The notes: a model not told the origin generated them from the sequence alone. 64,000 bases of DNA from Phenylobacterium hankyongense (GCF_003254505.1 NZ_QFYP01000001.1:1348001-1412000), one strand, 5' to 3'. Shown: positions 25,768 through 37,065, counted from the first letter of the stretch. Numbers and translations: made by a program.

Positions 25768-28590
25768 ATGCCGCCTCGCCTTCGCCCCACACGCCTTGAG
25801 TATGTCGTCGACGGCGTGCGGCTGCGCGCCCAGCTGTCGGCCGCGGCGCTGGAGGCCTCCGGCGACGTCGCCCAGCGCAAGGCGGCGCTGGACATCCTCA
25901 AGGCGGCGCTGTTCCGTGGGCGGATGATCGCCAAGGAGCGGCTGGAGAACGGCGCCGGCGGCATCGAGACCGCCCGCCTGTTGTCCGGCGTCACCGACGA
26001 GGTGATCACCGCGCTGTGGGACTTCACCACCGTCCACATCTTCCGCGCCCGCAATCCCACCGAGGGCGAGCGGCTGGCGCTGATGGCGGTCGGCGGCTAC
26101 GGCCGCGGCACGCTGGCGCCCTACTCCGACATCGATCTGCTGTTCGTGCGCCCCTACAAGCAGACCGCCCACGCCGAGAGCGTCATCGAGTACATGCTCT
26201 ACGCCCTGTGGGACCTGGGCTTCAAAGTCGGCCACGCCTCGCGGACCATCGACGAATGCGTGAAGCTGGCGCGCGAGGACTTCACCATCCGCACCTCGAT
26301 CCTGGAGGCCCGCCGGCTGGCCGGGGACGAGACCCTCGCCGCCGAGCTGGTGCGCCGCTACCAGGCCGAGGTGGTGAAGGGCACGGGCGCGGAATTCGTC
26401 GCCGCCAAGCTCAAGGAGCGCGACGACCGGCACGCCCGCGCCGGCGCCAGCCGCTACATGGTCGAGCCAAACGTCAAGGAGGGCAAGGGCGGCCTGCGCG
26501 ACCTCAACACCCTGTTCTGGATCGCCCAGTACCTGCATCCCGGCGAGCCCATCGAGAAGGTGATGCAGCTGGAGATGTTCGGCCAGCGCGAGGTGCGCAT
26601 CTTCATCCGCGCCTTCGATTTCCTGTGGGCGGTGCGCAGCCACCTGCACTTCACCACCGGCCGGCCCGAGGAGCGGCTGACCTTCGACCTGCAGCCGGAG
26701 ATCGCCCGGCGGATGGGCTATGGCGATCGCGGCGACGCCCCGGCCGTCGAGCGGTTCATGCGCCGCTACTTCCTGTTCGCCAAGGAGGTGGGCTCGCTGA
26801 CCCGGGTGTTCGCCGCCAAGCTCGAGGCCGACCGGGTGAAGAGCGCCCCGCGCGGCATCTCCCGCCTGCTGCCGAGCCGGCGGCCGAAGCGCAAGCCGCT
26901 GGCCGAACCGGGCTTCCACGAGGTCAGCGGCCGCCTGGACGTCGACGGGGCGGAGACCTTCGAGCGCGACCCGGTGAACCTGCTACGGCTGTTCAAGCTG
27001 GCCGACGAGCGCAACCTCGACTTGCATCCGGACGCCTTCACCCTGGCGACCCGCGCGGCCGGCCTGATCACCTCGGCGGTGCGCCGCGACCCCGCCGCGG
27101 CCAAGGTGTTCCTGGCGACCCTGACCCAGGGCCGCGACCCGCAGCGGACCCTGGCGCTGATGACCGAGGCCGGCGTGCTGGGCCGCTACATGCCGGAGTT
27201 CGGGCGGATCGTCGCCCAGATGCAGTTCAACATGTACCACTCCTACACCGTGGACGAGCACACCCTGCGGGCGGTGGGGGTGATCGCCGAGATCGCCGCC
27301 GGCCGGTTCGCCGAGGACCACCCGCTGTCGACCCTGGTCATGCCGCTGATCGACGACCGCGAGGCGCTGTTCCTGGCCATGCTGCTGCACGACACCGGCA
27401 AGGGCGGCGTCGGCGGGCAGGAGAAGGCCGGCGCGCGGGCGGCGCGGCAGGCCTGCGAGCGGCTGGGCCTGGAGCGCTCGAAGATCGAGCTGGTCGCCTG
27501 GCTGGTCGAGCACCACCTGGTGATGAGCGACTACGCCCAGAAACGCGACATCTCCGATCCGCGCACGGTCAGCGACTTCGCCGCCATCGTGCAGACGCCC
27601 GAGCGCCTGCGGCTGCTGCTGGTGCTGACGGTGGCCGACATCCGCGCCGTGGGCCCCGGCGTCTGGAACGGCTGGAAGGGCCAGCTGATGCGCGAGCTTT
27701 ACGGGGCGACGGAAGCGGTGTTCCGCGGCGGCCGCGGCTCCGACACCGCCGCCGCCCTGAAGCGCTACCACGAGAACGCCGCCTACGACGCCCGCGTGCG
27801 GGTCGCCCGGGCCGATCCCGCCTCCGAGGCCTGGGCCGACGCCATGGAAGACGCCTATTTCAGCGCCTTCACCGAGGCCGAGGTGCTGGCGCACGCCGGC
27901 CTCTCGCGCCGTGCGGCGCAGGCCGGCGGCGCGGCCGCCGAGGGCAAGGTGCGCGCCGACCGCAACGCCGCCGAGGTGGTGGTCGCCGCCACCGACCGGC
28001 CGCGGCTGTTCGTCGACCTGGCCGCCGCGATCACCGGCGCCGGCGCCAATGTGGTGGGCGCGCGGGTGTTCACCTCCCGCTCGGGCCAGGCGCTGGACGT
28101 GTTCAACGTGCAGGACGTCACCGGCCAGCCCTATGGCGCGGCCGACCCGCGCGCGCTGGTCCGCCTGACGCAGGCCCTGGAGGCCGCCGCCCGCGGCGAA
28201 GCGGCGCCCCGCGAGCCGCGCCGCGGCGCCGACCAGGCGCGCACCGCGGCCTTCTCGATCACGCCGACGGTGATGCTGGACAACGACGCCTCGGAGACCT
28301 CGACGGTGGTGGAGGCCTCCGGCCGCGACCGGCCGGGGCTGCTGGCGGCCCTGGCGCGGGCCATCTCCGATGCCGGCCTGTCGATCCTGTCGGCCCACAT
28401 CGACGGCTACGGCGAGCGGGCGGTGGACGCCTTCTACGTGGTCGGCCCCGACGGCGGGAAGCTCACCGACGGCCGCAAGCGCCACGCCCTGAAGGCGGCG
28501 CTGGAAGCCGCCCTGGTCGCCGACGACGACGGCGCGCCGGCCCGCCCCCGCGCCAATTTGCAACGCGCGCGCGCCAGCGTGGCCCGCTAG
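25768..28590 (+). CDS. glnD: Bifunctional uridylyltransferase / uridylyl-removing enzyme GlnD
   Basis: 940 residues. The nucleotidyltransferase motif GGYGRGTLAPYSDIDLLF is near residues 108-125. The GlnD linker region follows (MVEPNVKEGKGGLRDLNTLF). The HD domain (AMLLHDTGKG near 535) and two C-terminal ACT domains from about 730 (ATDRPRLFVDLAAAITGAGA) and 845 (SGRDRPGLLAALARAISDAG) are complete. It uridylylates and de-uridylylates PII proteins in response to glutamine, setting nitrogen status. It precedes murJ by 28 bp, a common alphaproteobacterial order. Confidence 0.97.
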   Translation: MPPRLRPTRLEYVVDGVRLRAQLSAAALEASGDVAQRKAALDILKAALFRGRMIAKERLENGAGGIETARLLSGVTDEVITALWDFTTVHIFRARNPTEGERLALMAVGGYGRGTLAPYSDIDLLFVRPYKQTAHAESVIEYMLYALWDLGFKVGHASRTIDECVKLAREDFTIRTSILEARRLAGDETLAAELVRRYQAEVVKGTGAEFVAAKLKERDDRHARAGASRYMVEPNVKEGKGGLRDLNTLFWIAQYLHPGEPIEKVMQLEMFGQREVRIFIRAFDFLWAVRSHLHFTTGRPEERLTFDLQPEIARRMGYGDRGDAPAVERFMRRYFLFAKEVGSLTRVFAAKLEADRVKSAPRGISRLLPSRRPKRKPLAEPGFHEVSGRLDVDGAETFERDPVNLLRLFKLADERNLDLHPDAFTLATRAAGLITSAVRRDPAAAKVFLATLTQGRDPQRTLALMTEAGVLGRYMPEFGRIVAQMQFNMYHSYTVDEHTLRAVGVIAEIAAGRFAEDHPLSTLVMPLIDDREALFLAMLLHDTGKGGVGGQEKAGARAARQACERLGLERSKIELVAWLVEHHLVMSDYAQKRDISDPRTVSDFAAIVQTPERLRLLLVLTVADIRAVGPGVWNGWKGQLMRELYGATEAVFRGGRGSDTAAALKRYHENAAYDARVRVARADPASEAWADAMEDAYFSAFTEAEVLAHAGLSRRAAQAGGAAAEGKVRADRNAAEVVVAATDRPRLFVDLAAAITGAGANVVGARVFTSRSGQALDVFNVQDVTGQPYGAADPRALVRLTQALEAAARGEAAPREPRRGADQARTAAFSITPTVMLDNDASETSTVVEASGRDRPGLLAALARAISDAGLSILSAHIDGYGERAVDAFYVVGPDGGKLTDGRKRHALKAALEAALVADDDGAPARPRANLQRARASVAR

Positions 28591-28618
28591 GTTGCGGCGA
28601 GTTCCACAGGATCCTGCC

Positions 28619-30313
28619 GTGACCGAGACGCCGCTCGCCGCGACCGACGATACCGCGCCCCCGACCAACAGCATGAAGTCCGACAGCATGAAGTCTGACA
28701 GCATGAAGTCTGGCGGCCTGATCCGTTCGTCGATGATCTATTCGGCCTTCACCCTGGTGAGCCGGCTGGCGGGCTTCGCCCGCGACCTGGCGGTCAGCTA
28801 TTCCATGGGCGCGAGCGCGACCTTCGCCGCCGACGCCTTCAACACCGCCTTCGCCTTCCCGAACCTGTTCCGCCGGATCTTCGCCGAGGGCGCCTTCGCG
28901 GCCGCCTTCGTGCCGGCCTATTCGCGCTCGCTGGAGAAGGACGGCGAGGAGATCGCCGACGTGCTGGCGGCCGACGCCATGGCGACGCTGGCGGCGGCGA
29001 CGCTGCTCATCACCGTGGTCGCCGAGCTGACCATGCCGTGGCTGATGTACGCCATCGCGCCGGGCTTCGCGGCCAACCCCGAGAAGTTCAAGCTGGCGGT
29101 GCTGCTCACCCAGATCACCATGCCCTACCTGCCGTGCATGGCGATCTACGCCCACCTGTCCGGCGTGCTGAACGCCCGCAACCGGTTCGTGCTGTCGGCG
29201 GCCGCGCCGATCCTCCTGAACATCTGGACCCTGGTCACCGTGCTGCCGACCCACACCCCGGTGGACGCGGCCAAGTGGGCCTCGATCGGCGTGGTGATCG
29301 CCGGCGTCTCCCAGGCCGGGCTGTTGTGGTGGGGGGTCAACAAGGCCGGCGCCAAGGTCCATTTGCGCTGGCCGCGGCTGACGCCGGAGATCAAGCACCT
29401 GATCGCGCTCGCCATCCCCGGCGCGATCGGCGCCAGCGCCAGCCAGATCAACATCTTCGTCTCCGGCATCCTGGTCAGCCAGGTGAACGGCGCCCGCTCG
29501 TGGCTGGCCTATTGCGACCGCCTCTACCAGCTGCCGCAGGGCCTGGTGGGGGTGGCGATCGGCGTGGCGCTGCTGCCGCGGCTGTCGCGCGCCGTGCAGG
29601 CCGACGACCGGCATGCGGCGAGCTCGGCCATGGACGAGGCCATCGTCTTCTCCATGGCCCTGACCCTGCCGGCCGCGGCGGCCCTGGTCTCGATCCCGTT
29701 CTTCATCATCGACGCCCTCTACACCCGCGGCGCCTTCACCACCGCCGACGCCCACCAGACCGCCGCGGCCCTGCTGCACTACGGCTGGGGCGTGCCGGCC
29801 TTCGTGCTGGCGCAGCTGTTCTCCCGCGCCTTCTTCGCCCGCCAGGACACCCGCACCCCGATGCGCTACGCCCTGGTGGCGGTGGCGGTGAACGTGGTGC
29901 TGGGCGTCAGCCTGTTCCACTTCATCGGCGTGCCGGGGATCGCCGCGGCGACCGCCTTCGCCTGGTGGCTGAACGTGGTGATGATGGGCGCGGCGCTGGC
30001 CCGGCGCGGCCACTATCGGCCGAGCCCGCGGGCGGTGTCCAAGCTGATCCGCATCCTGGCCGCCAGCGTGGCGCTCGGCCTGCTGCTGGGCGCGGCCTCG
30101 CACTTCCGCGACGTGATCTCCGGCCTGCTCGCGCCGCTCAGCGTCGGGCCGCTGCACGGCAAGGAGATCGCCATCGCCGTCGTCGTGGTGCTGGGCGCGG
30201 CGCTCTATCCGGCGCTGCTGTTCGCCTCCGGCGGCCTGACCCTGGCCGAGGCCCGCTATGCGCTGCGCCGCCGCCGCGGCGACCCGCCCGAGGGCCCGGC
30301 GGACTTGCCCTGA
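28619..30313 (+). CDS. murJ: Lipid II flippase MurJ
   Basis: 564 residues from the GTG at 28619. It has fourteen hydrophobic helices and MurJ/MviN signatures: SAFTLVSRLAGFARDLAVSY, AFNTAFAFPNLFRRIFAEGA, AAFVPAYSR and LPQGLVGVAIGVALLPRLSR. It flips lipid II across the inner membrane for peptidoglycan synthesis. The N-terminus contains a triple 15-nt repeat encoding SMKSD-SMKSD-SMKSG just before the conserved start of the domain, giving three in-frame ATGs (28673, 28688, 28703). The true start could be any of these or the GTG. Confidence 0.94.
   Translation: MTETPLAATDDTAPPTNSMKSDSMKSDSMKSGGLIRSSMIYSAFTLVSRLAGFARDLAVSYSMGASATFAADAFNTAFAFPNLFRRIFAEGAFAAAFVPAYSRSLEKDGEEIADVLAADAMATLAAATLLITVVAELTMPWLMYAIAPGFAANPEKFKLAVLLTQITMPYLPCMAIYAHLSGVLNARNRFVLSAAAPILLNIWTLVTVLPTHTPVDAAKWASIGVVIAGVSQAGLLWWGVNKAGAKVHLRWPRLTPEIKHLIALAIPGAIGASASQINIFVSGILVSQVNGARSWLAYCDRLYQLPQGLVGVAIGVALLPRLSRAVQADDRHAASSAMDEAIVFSMALTLPAAAALVSIPFFIIDALYTRGAFTTADAHQTAAALLHYGWGVPAFVLAQLFSRAFFARQDTRTPMRYALVAVAVNVVLGVSLFHFIGVPGIAAATAFAWWLNVVMMGAALARRGHYRPSPRAVSKLIRILAASVALGLLLGAASHFRDVISGLLAPLSVGPLHGKEIAIAVVVVLGAALYPALLFASGGLTLAEARYALRRRRGDPPEGPADLP
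28670..28714 (+). repeat. Triple 15-bp tandem repeat at the murJ 5' end
   Basis: Three head-to-tail copies of AGCATGAAGTCYGRC, differing at one or two bases, each in frame and each supplying an ATG. Changes in copy number would keep the reading frame. It lies in the non-conserved N-terminal extension of MurJ. Confidence 0.85.
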
Positions 30314-30449
30314 GCCGGCTGAGCGCCTATTCGCACGGCATGGCTTTCCCCGGACGCAATAGCTGGCGATGGCGCTGAGCCGCCTCACCCCGCCGCGCTG
30401 ACCGCGCGGCCTTGCGCCCTCGCGTCCACAGCCTCAGAAGCCTGAACCC

Positions 30450-31484
30450 ATGACCGACCAAGCCCCAGCCCCTTACGCGGGCCCGAAACGCGTGCTCTCC
30501 GGCGTGCAGCCGTCCGGCGACCTGCACCTGGGCAACTACCTCGGCGCGCTGGTGAAGTTCGCCCGCCTGCAGCACGAGATCGAGACCTTCATCTTCGTCG
30601 CCGACCTGCACGCCATCACCGCCTGGCAGGAGCCGTCGAAGCTGAAGCAGCAGGTGCGCGAGATCGCCGCCGCCTACCTGGCCACCGGCCTCGACCCCAA
30701 GGTGGCGACCATCTTCGCCCAGTCCGCGGTGCCGGCGCACGCCGAGCTCGCCTGGGTGTTCAACTGCGTCGCGCGGCTCGGCTGGCTCGACCGGATGACC
30801 CAGTTCAAGGACAAGGCCGGCAAGCACAAGGAGCGCGAGAGCGTCGGGCTCTACACCTACCCGGTGCTGCAGGCCGCCGACATCCTGGTCTACAAGGCCA
30901 CCCACGTGCCGGTGGGCGAGGACCAGCGCCAGCACCTGGAGCTGACCCGCGACATCGCCGCCAAGTTCAACCACGACTTCGACGCCCCGGGCTTCTTCCC
31001 CCTGCCGGACGCCCTGACCCAGGGCCCGGGGGCGCGGATCATGTCGCTGCGCGACGGGTCGGTGAAGATGTCCAAGTCCGACCCCTCGGACAATTCGCGG
31101 ATCAACCTCACCGACGACGCCGACACCATCAGCCAGAAGATCCGCAAGGCCCGCACCGACGCCGACGTCCTGCCGGAAAAGCTCGAGGAACTGGAAGGCC
31201 GCGCCGAGGCGCAGAACCTGGTGGGCGTCTATGCGGCGCTGGCCGGCCGTACCGCCCAGGAGGTGCTGAGCGAGTTCGCCGGCCAGGGCTTCGGGGCGTT
31301 CAAGCCGAAGCTGGCGGACCTGGCGGTCTCGGTGATGGGGCCGATCGGCGGGGAGATGCGGCGGCTGCTGTCCGACCCGGCGGAAATCGACCGCATCCTG
31401 GGCGCCGGGGCCGAACGGGCCCGCGAGGTCGCCGCCCCGAACCTGGCCGAGGTCAAGAAGCTGGTCGGCTTCTGGGCGGGGTGA
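30450..31484 (+). CDS. trpS: Tryptophanyl-tRNA synthetase
   Basis: 344 residues. Class I synthetase signatures: [20 protein letters not shown] (HIGH-type PSGDLHLGN) and [15 protein letters not shown] (KMSKS). Other conserved parts are [20 protein letters not shown] and [16 protein letters not shown]. It charges tRNA-Trp. The start ATG at 30450 matches the family. It lies after murJ with a 136-bp gap holding small hairpins, then 49 bp to the Usp-like gene. Confidence 0.97.
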   Translation: MTDQAPAPYAGPKRVLSGVQPSGDLHLGNYLGALVKFARLQHEIETFIFVADLHAITAWQEPSKLKQQVREIAAAYLATGLDPKVATIFAQSAVPAHAELAWVFNCVARLGWLDRMTQFKDKAGKHKERESVGLYTYPVLQAADILVYKATHVPVGEDQRQHLELTRDIAAKFNHDFDAPGFFPLPDALTQGPGARIMSLRDGSVKMSKSDPSDNSRINLTDDADTISQKIRKARTDADVLPEKLEELEGRAEAQNLVGVYAALAGRTAQEVLSEFAGQGFGAFKPKLADLAVSVMGPIGGEMRRLLSDPAEIDRILGAGAERAREVAAPNLAEVKKLVGFWAG

Positions 31485-31533
31485 TCGCGCCAAGCCTTGC
31501 CTCGGCCCCGGCGGCGCGGCACCGTCGCGCCGC

Positions 31534-32007
31534 ATGAGCCCGCGCAAGTTCCTCGTGGTCGCCGACGACAGCCCGGAGTTCCGGACCGCGCTGCGCTTCG
31601 CCTGCCGTCGCGCCCGCTCCACCGGCGGCCATGTGGCGATCCTGCGGGTCATCGAGCCGGCGGTGTTCGAGCACTGGAGCGGCGTGCGCGAGGAGATCGA
31701 GCGCCAGGCGCGCGACGAGGCGGAGGCCGTGCTGCAGGCCTCGGCGGAGTACGTCCAGGCCGAGACCGGCTTCCCGCCGGAATTCCTGATCAAGCACGCC
31801 GACAACATGCGCGCCGGCCTGCGCGCGGCGATCAGCGAGGACCCGGACATCAAGATCCTGGTGCTCGCCGCCGCCGTCGAGGGGCGGGGGCCGGGGCCGC
31901 TGATCGCCTCGCTCGCCAAGGAGGGCGTCAAGTGGGGCGCCCGCAAGCTGCCGGTGACCCTGGTGCCCGGCGACCTCAGCGATGACGAGATCGCCGACCT
32001 CGCCTGA
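31534..32007 (+). CDS. Universal stress protein (UspA) family protein
   Basis: 157 residues. It opens SPRKFLVVADDSPEFRTALR with ACRRARSTGGHVAILRVIEP, the Usp Rossmann-like first strand and loop; AISEDPDIKILVLAAAVEGR is the second motif. The classical ATP-binding G-x2-G-x9-G-S/T is not clearly kept (EGRGPGPLIASLAKEG), so nucleotide binding is uncertain. It is small, cytosolic, and placed between trpS and the NifU-domain gene, a synteny seen in other alphaproteobacteria. Confidence 0.85.
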   Translation: MSPRKFLVVADDSPEFRTALRFACRRARSTGGHVAILRVIEPAVFEHWSGVREEIERQARDEAEAVLQASAEYVQAETGFPPEFLIKHADNMRAGLRAAISEDPDIKILVLAAAVEGRGPGPLIASLAKEGVKWGARKLPVTLVPGDLSDDEIADLA

Positions 32008-32057
32008 GCGGGGGCGCGTGACTTGCGTCCGTGGCGCGGCGGGGCCACATCTGGGCC

Positions 32058-32633
32058 ATGTTCATCCAGACCGAAGTCACGCCCAACCCCGAGGTCCTGA
32101 AGTTCCTGCCCGGCCGCGAGGTCATGGGCGAGGGCACGCGCGACTTCCGCGGGGCGGACGAGGCGCAGGCCTCGGCGCTGGCCGCCGACCTGTTCGACAT
32201 CGATGGCGTGACGCGGGTGTTCTTCGGCCCCGACTTCGTCACCGTCGGCAAGGACGAGGACCACGACTGGTCGCACCTGAAGGCGCCGATCCTGGCCTCG
32301 ATCATGGACCACTTCACCTCCGGCCGGCCGCTGTTCGCGGAGGAAGGCGACCAGTCCGGCGGGCATGACGAAGGCGTCTACGAGGGCGAGACCGCCCAGA
32401 TCGTCGCCGAGATCAAGGACCTCCTGGACACCCGCATCCGCCCGGCGGTGGCGCAGGACGGCGGCGACATCCTGTTCTCCAAGTTCGACGAGAAGACCGG
32501 CGTGGTCTGGCTCAACATGCGCGGCGCCTGCTCCGGCTGCCCCTCGTCCACCGCGACCCTGAAGGCCGGGGTCGAGAACATGCTCAAGCACTACGTCCCC
32601 GAAGTGACCCGGGTCGAACAGACCCTGGGCTAA
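32058..32633 (+). CDS. NifU-domain Fe-S scaffold/carrier protein (NfuA-like)
   Basis: 191 residues from the ATG at 32058. The N-terminal NFU1 domain (MFIQTEVTPNPEVLKFLPGR; VTRVFFGPDFVTVGKDEDHD) is joined to a C-terminal NifU domain with the cluster motif RGACSGCPSSTATLKAGVEN (CxxC) and IRPAVAQDGGDILFSKFDE. It carries 4Fe-4S clusters to target enzymes such as the radical-SAM MiaB encoded nearby. It is followed by tsaB after 39 bp. Confidence 0.96.
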   Translation: MFIQTEVTPNPEVLKFLPGREVMGEGTRDFRGADEAQASALAADLFDIDGVTRVFFGPDFVTVGKDEDHDWSHLKAPILASIMDHFTSGRPLFAEEGDQSGGHDEGVYEGETAQIVAEIKDLLDTRIRPAVAQDGGDILFSKFDEKTGVVWLNMRGACSGCPSSTATLKAGVENMLKHYVPEVTRVEQTLG

Positions 32634-32672
32634 GGCCTTCCTGCTTCCGTCCGGATCGTGTAGCGCCGCCCG

Positions 32673-33302
32673 ATGATCGTGCTCGGGCTCGACACCTGCC
32701 TCAACGCCTGCTCCGTCGCCGTCCTGCAGGACGGGCGCGCGCTGGCCCATGAGTCCGAGGTGATGGCCCGCGGCCACCAGGAGCGGCTGGCCCCGATGGC
32801 CCAGCGCGCCATGCAGGCGGCCGGCCTCGGCTTCGACCGGCTGGAACGGATCGGCGTGACGGTCGGCCCCGGCTCCTTCACCGGCCTGCGCGTCGGCCTG
32901 GCGTTCGGCAAGGGGCTGGGCGCGGCGCTGGGCGTCCCGGTGATCGGGGTCGGCACGCTGGAGGCGCTGGGCGCGGAGGCCGAGGGGCTGGTGTTCGCCG
33001 CCGTCGACGCCCGGCGCGACCAGGTCTACCTGCAGGCCTTCGAGGCCGGGCGTGCGCTGATGGCCCCCGACGTGCTGCCGGTGGAGACCGCCTGCGCGCG
33101 GGTCGCGGAGCTGGCCATGGGCCGCTCGCCCACCTTCGTCGGCTCCGGCGGACCGCTGCTGGCCGGCGTCGCCCCCGGCGCGCGGTTGGTCGCCTCGGAG
33201 GGCGCCGATGCGCGGATCGTCGCCCGGCTCGCCGCCGGCCGCGACGCCGCCCCGCCCCGCCCGCTCTACCTCCGCGCCCCCGACGCCCGGCTGCCGGCGT
33301 GA
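32673..33302 (+). CDS. tsaB: TsaB, tRNA t6A-modification complex subunit
   Basis: 209 residues. It opens MIVLGLDTCLNACSVAVLQD, with GVTVGPGSFTGLRVGLAFGK and AVDARRDQVYLQAFEAG. It is a degenerate ASKHA-fold partner that activates TsaD for N6-threonylcarbamoyl-adenosine at position 37 of ANN-decoding tRNAs. The stop overlaps the rimI start (GTGA), the usual tsaB-rimI coupling. Confidence 0.96.
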   Translation: MIVLGLDTCLNACSVAVLQDGRALAHESEVMARGHQERLAPMAQRAMQAAGLGFDRLERIGVTVGPGSFTGLRVGLAFGKGLGAALGVPVIGVGTLEALGAEAEGLVFAAVDARRDQVYLQAFEAGRALMAPDVLPVETACARVAELAMGRSPTFVGSGGPLLAGVAPGARLVASEGADARIVARLAAGRDAAPPRPLYLRAPDARLPA

Positions 33303-33778
33303 GCGGGGGATCGGTGAAGCTCGTCTGGGCGACCGCCGCCGAGGCCCCGGCCATGGCCGCCGCCCACGCCGGCGCCTTCGACGCGCCCTGGCGGGAGGAC
33401 GAGTTCGAGGACCTGCTGGAGGGCCAGGGCATCTTCGGCTTCCTGGCCACCGACGGGGAGCCCGCCCAGCCGCTCGGCGTCATCCTCTGCCGGGTCGCCG
33501 CCGACGAGATGGAGGTGCTGACGGTGGGCGTCCCGACCGCGGCCCGCCGCCGCGGCGTCGCCCGCGCGCTGATGGTCGCCGCCCTCGGCGCCGCGCGGCA
33601 GGCCGGCGCGACGGCGGCCTTCCTCGAGGTGGCGGTGGACAACGAGGTCGCGGCGGCGCTGTACGAGGCGCTCGGCTTCCGCCGCGCCGGCCTGCGGCGC
33701 GAGTACTATGATCGCGGCGAGGCCGGCCTCGCCGACGCCCTGGTGATGCGTCTCGACCTTGGGCCTGCGGCCCCTTAG
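33299..33778 (+). CDS. rimI: Ribosomal protein S18-alanine N-acetyltransferase
   Basis: 159 residues, GTG start overlapping tsaB by 4 nt. GNAT core: LTVGVPTAARRRGVARALMV (acetyl-CoA loop R-x-x-G-x-A), AAFLEVAVDNEVAAALYEAL and GFRRAGLRREYYDRG. The Y-Y-D motif and the tsaB coupling support RimI rather than a generic acetyltransferase. It modifies the N-terminus of S18. It is followed 34 bp later by fur. Confidence 0.92.
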   Translation: MSGGSVKLVWATAAEAPAMAAAHAGAFDAPWREDEFEDLLEGQGIFGFLATDGEPAQPLGVILCRVAADEMEVLTVGVPTAARRRGVARALMVAALGAARQAGATAAFLEVAVDNEVAAALYEALGFRRAGLRREYYDRGEAGLADALVMRLDLGPAAP

Positions 33779-33812
33779 ACCTATCCTTGCGTCGAGGAGA
33801 CTGGAGTGCGCC

Positions 33813-34223
33813 GTGTCGGACCGAATCGAAAAGCTCTGCATCGATAAGGGCATGCGCATGACCGAGCAGCGCCGGGTGATCGCCCACGTGCTCTCGGACG
33901 CCCACGACCATCCCGACGTGGAAGAGCTGCATCGCCGCGCCCACGCCGTGGACCCGCACATCTCCATCGCCACCGTCTACCGGACCGTGCGGCTGTTCGA
34001 GGAGGCCGGGATCATCACCCGCCACGAGTTCCGCGACGGCCGCTCGCGCTACGAGGAGCAGCCGGAGGAGCACCACGACCACCTGATCGACATGAAGACC
34101 GGCCAGGTGGTGGAGTTCGTCGACAAGGAGATCGAGGCCCTGCAGGAGGCCATCGCCCGCAAGCTCGGCTACCGGCTGGTGGACCACCGCCTCGAGCTCT
34201 ACGGCATGCCGATCGAGGAATAG
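33813..34223 (+). CDS. fur: Ferric uptake regulator Fur (or iron-responsive Fur-family regulator)
   Basis: 136 residues from the GTG at 33813, preceded by GAGGAG. Winged helix: RMTEQRRVIAHVLSDAHDHP and HISIATVYRTVRLFEEAGII. Metal-site region: EEHHDHLIDMKTGQVVEFVD. The CxxC zinc motifs of E. coli Fur are absent, as in many alphaproteobacterial Fur/Mur proteins. It senses intracellular iron or manganese; Caulobacter Fur is iron-responsive, so the Fur call is preferred over Mur. The position before miaB is conserved. Confidence 0.93.
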   Translation: MSDRIEKLCIDKGMRMTEQRRVIAHVLSDAHDHPDVEELHRRAHAVDPHISIATVYRTVRLFEEAGIITRHEFRDGRSRYEEQPEEHHDHLIDMKTGQVVEFVDKEIEALQEAIARKLGYRLVDHRLELYGMPIEE

Positions 34224-34283
34224 CCCGGCCGGCAGGATGTGGCGAAACTTGCGCCCGCCTCTCGTGGACACCATAACCGCCTG

Positions 34284-35635
<1,352 letters not shown>

Positions 35636-35639
<4 letters not shown>

Positions 35640-36586
35640 GCCGCGCACCGGAATTCATCACCCTGTCCGACGCCGCCGTGCGCGCGGTGGCGGGCGCCAA
35701 CAGCCGCCATGCCGCGCTGATCGAGGACGCCTTCGGCGTGCTGGTGGAGACCCCCGGCGGCGGGGTGTCCCTGAACGGCGACACCAAGTCCCGCGCCCAG
35801 GCCAAGAAGGCCGTGCAGGCCATCGCCGAGCGCGCCGACCAGGGCCTGGAGATCGGCGAGGCCGACGTGCGCGTGGCGATCGGCAACGCCCGCAGCGGCC
35901 AGACCGGACCCGGCCAGCTGCCGATCGGCCGCCGCGGCCAGGTGGCGCCGAAGACCGCCACCCAGGCGGAGTACCTGCAGGCGCTCGGCCGCTGCGAGCT
36001 GGTGTTCGGCCTCGGCCCGGCCGGCACCGGCAAGACCTTCCTGGCGGTGGCGCACGGCGCGGGCCTGCTGCTGCGCGGCGAGGTCGACCGGCTGATCGTC
36101 TCGCGCCCGGCGGTCGAGGCCGGCGAGCGGCTGGGCTTCCTGCCCGGCGACCTCACCGAGAAGGTCGATCCCTACATGGCGCCGGTGTGGGAGGCGCTGA
36201 CCGACATCCTCGGCGCCGAGCAGCTGCGCCGCCGCCGCGAGAAGGGCGAGATCGAGGTCGCCCCGATCGCCTTCCTGCGCGGCCGCACGCTGTCCCACGC
36301 CTTCGTCATCGTCGACGAGGCGCAGAACGCCTCGCGCGCCCAGATGAAGATGGTGCTGACCCGGCTGGGCGAGGGCGCGCGGATGGCGGTGACCGGCGAC
36401 CCCACCCAGATCGACCTGACCAATCCCAACGATTCCGGCCTCGCCCACGCCGTGGGCCTGCTGGAAGGGGTCAAGGGCATCGGCGTCACCCGGTTCACCG
36501 CCGAGGACGTGGTCCGCCACCCGCTCGTCGAGCGGATCGTGCGCGCCTACGACGCCGACGCGGCCAAGCGCGGGCGGACGGTTTGA
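35636..36586 (+). CDS. phoH: PhoH-like ATPase
   Basis: 316 residues, TTG start overlapping the miaB stop (TTGA). The N-terminal KH-like part is short. The PhoH ATPase core has Walker [18 protein letters not shown] and Walker [21 protein letters not shown], with [20 protein letters not shown]. It is a putative RNA-linked ATPase; its constant pairing with ybeY points to rRNA or ribosome quality control. It overlaps ybeY by 4 nt. Confidence 0.95.
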
Positions 36587-37065
36587 TCGATATCGAGATC
36601 GAGGATGCGGCGTGGAGCGAGGCGTTGGCCGACGCCGAGGGCCTCGTGCGCGCCGCCGCCGAGGCGACCCTGGCCTGCGAGGGCGCCGACGGCGAGGGCG
36701 TGACCCTGCTGCTCACCGACGACGAGAGCGTGCGCGAGCTCAACGCCCGCTTCCGCCAGAAGGATTCGCCGACCAACGTGCTGTCGTTTCCGGCGCCGCA
36801 TAATCCCGAGCGTCATCTGGGCGACGTGGCCCTGGCCTATGGGGTCTGTGCGCGCGAGGCTCGCGAGCAAGGCAAGTCGCTGGAACATCATCTGCAGCAT
36901 CTGGTGGCGCATGGGGTGCTCCACCTTCTAGGATACGATCACATGACCGATGGGGAGGCCGAAGCGATGGAAGGCCTCGAACGCATCGTCCTGGCCGGAT
37001 TGGGCGTCCCCGATCCCTATGCGGCCGGTGAGGGAGACCATGACCGACCCCGACCCTTCGAGTAG
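36583..37065 (+). CDS. ybeY: Endoribonuclease YbeY (16S rRNA maturation)
   Basis: 160 residues from the TTG at 36583, which overlaps the phoH stop. The zinc-site signature HLVAHGVLHLLGYDH (HxxxHxxxxxH) is intact, with FRQKDSPTNVLSFPAP before it. YbeY helps 16S rRNA 3'-end processing and 70S quality control. The 3' end overlaps corC by 26 nt, a further step in the coupled miaB-phoH-ybeY-corC chain. Longer upstream frames are shadows of phoH. Confidence 0.95.
   Translation: MIDIEIEDAAWSEALADAEGLVRAAAEATLACEGADGEGVTLLLTDDESVRELNARFRQKDSPTNVLSFPAPHNPERHLGDVALAYGVCAREAREQGKSLEHHLQHLVAHGVLHLLGYDHMTDGEAEAMEGLERIVLAGLGVPDPYAAGEGDHDRPRPFE

Noticed and set aside
28670..28714. CRISPR-like array
   Set aside because: Three contiguous 15-bp coding repeats with no spacers.
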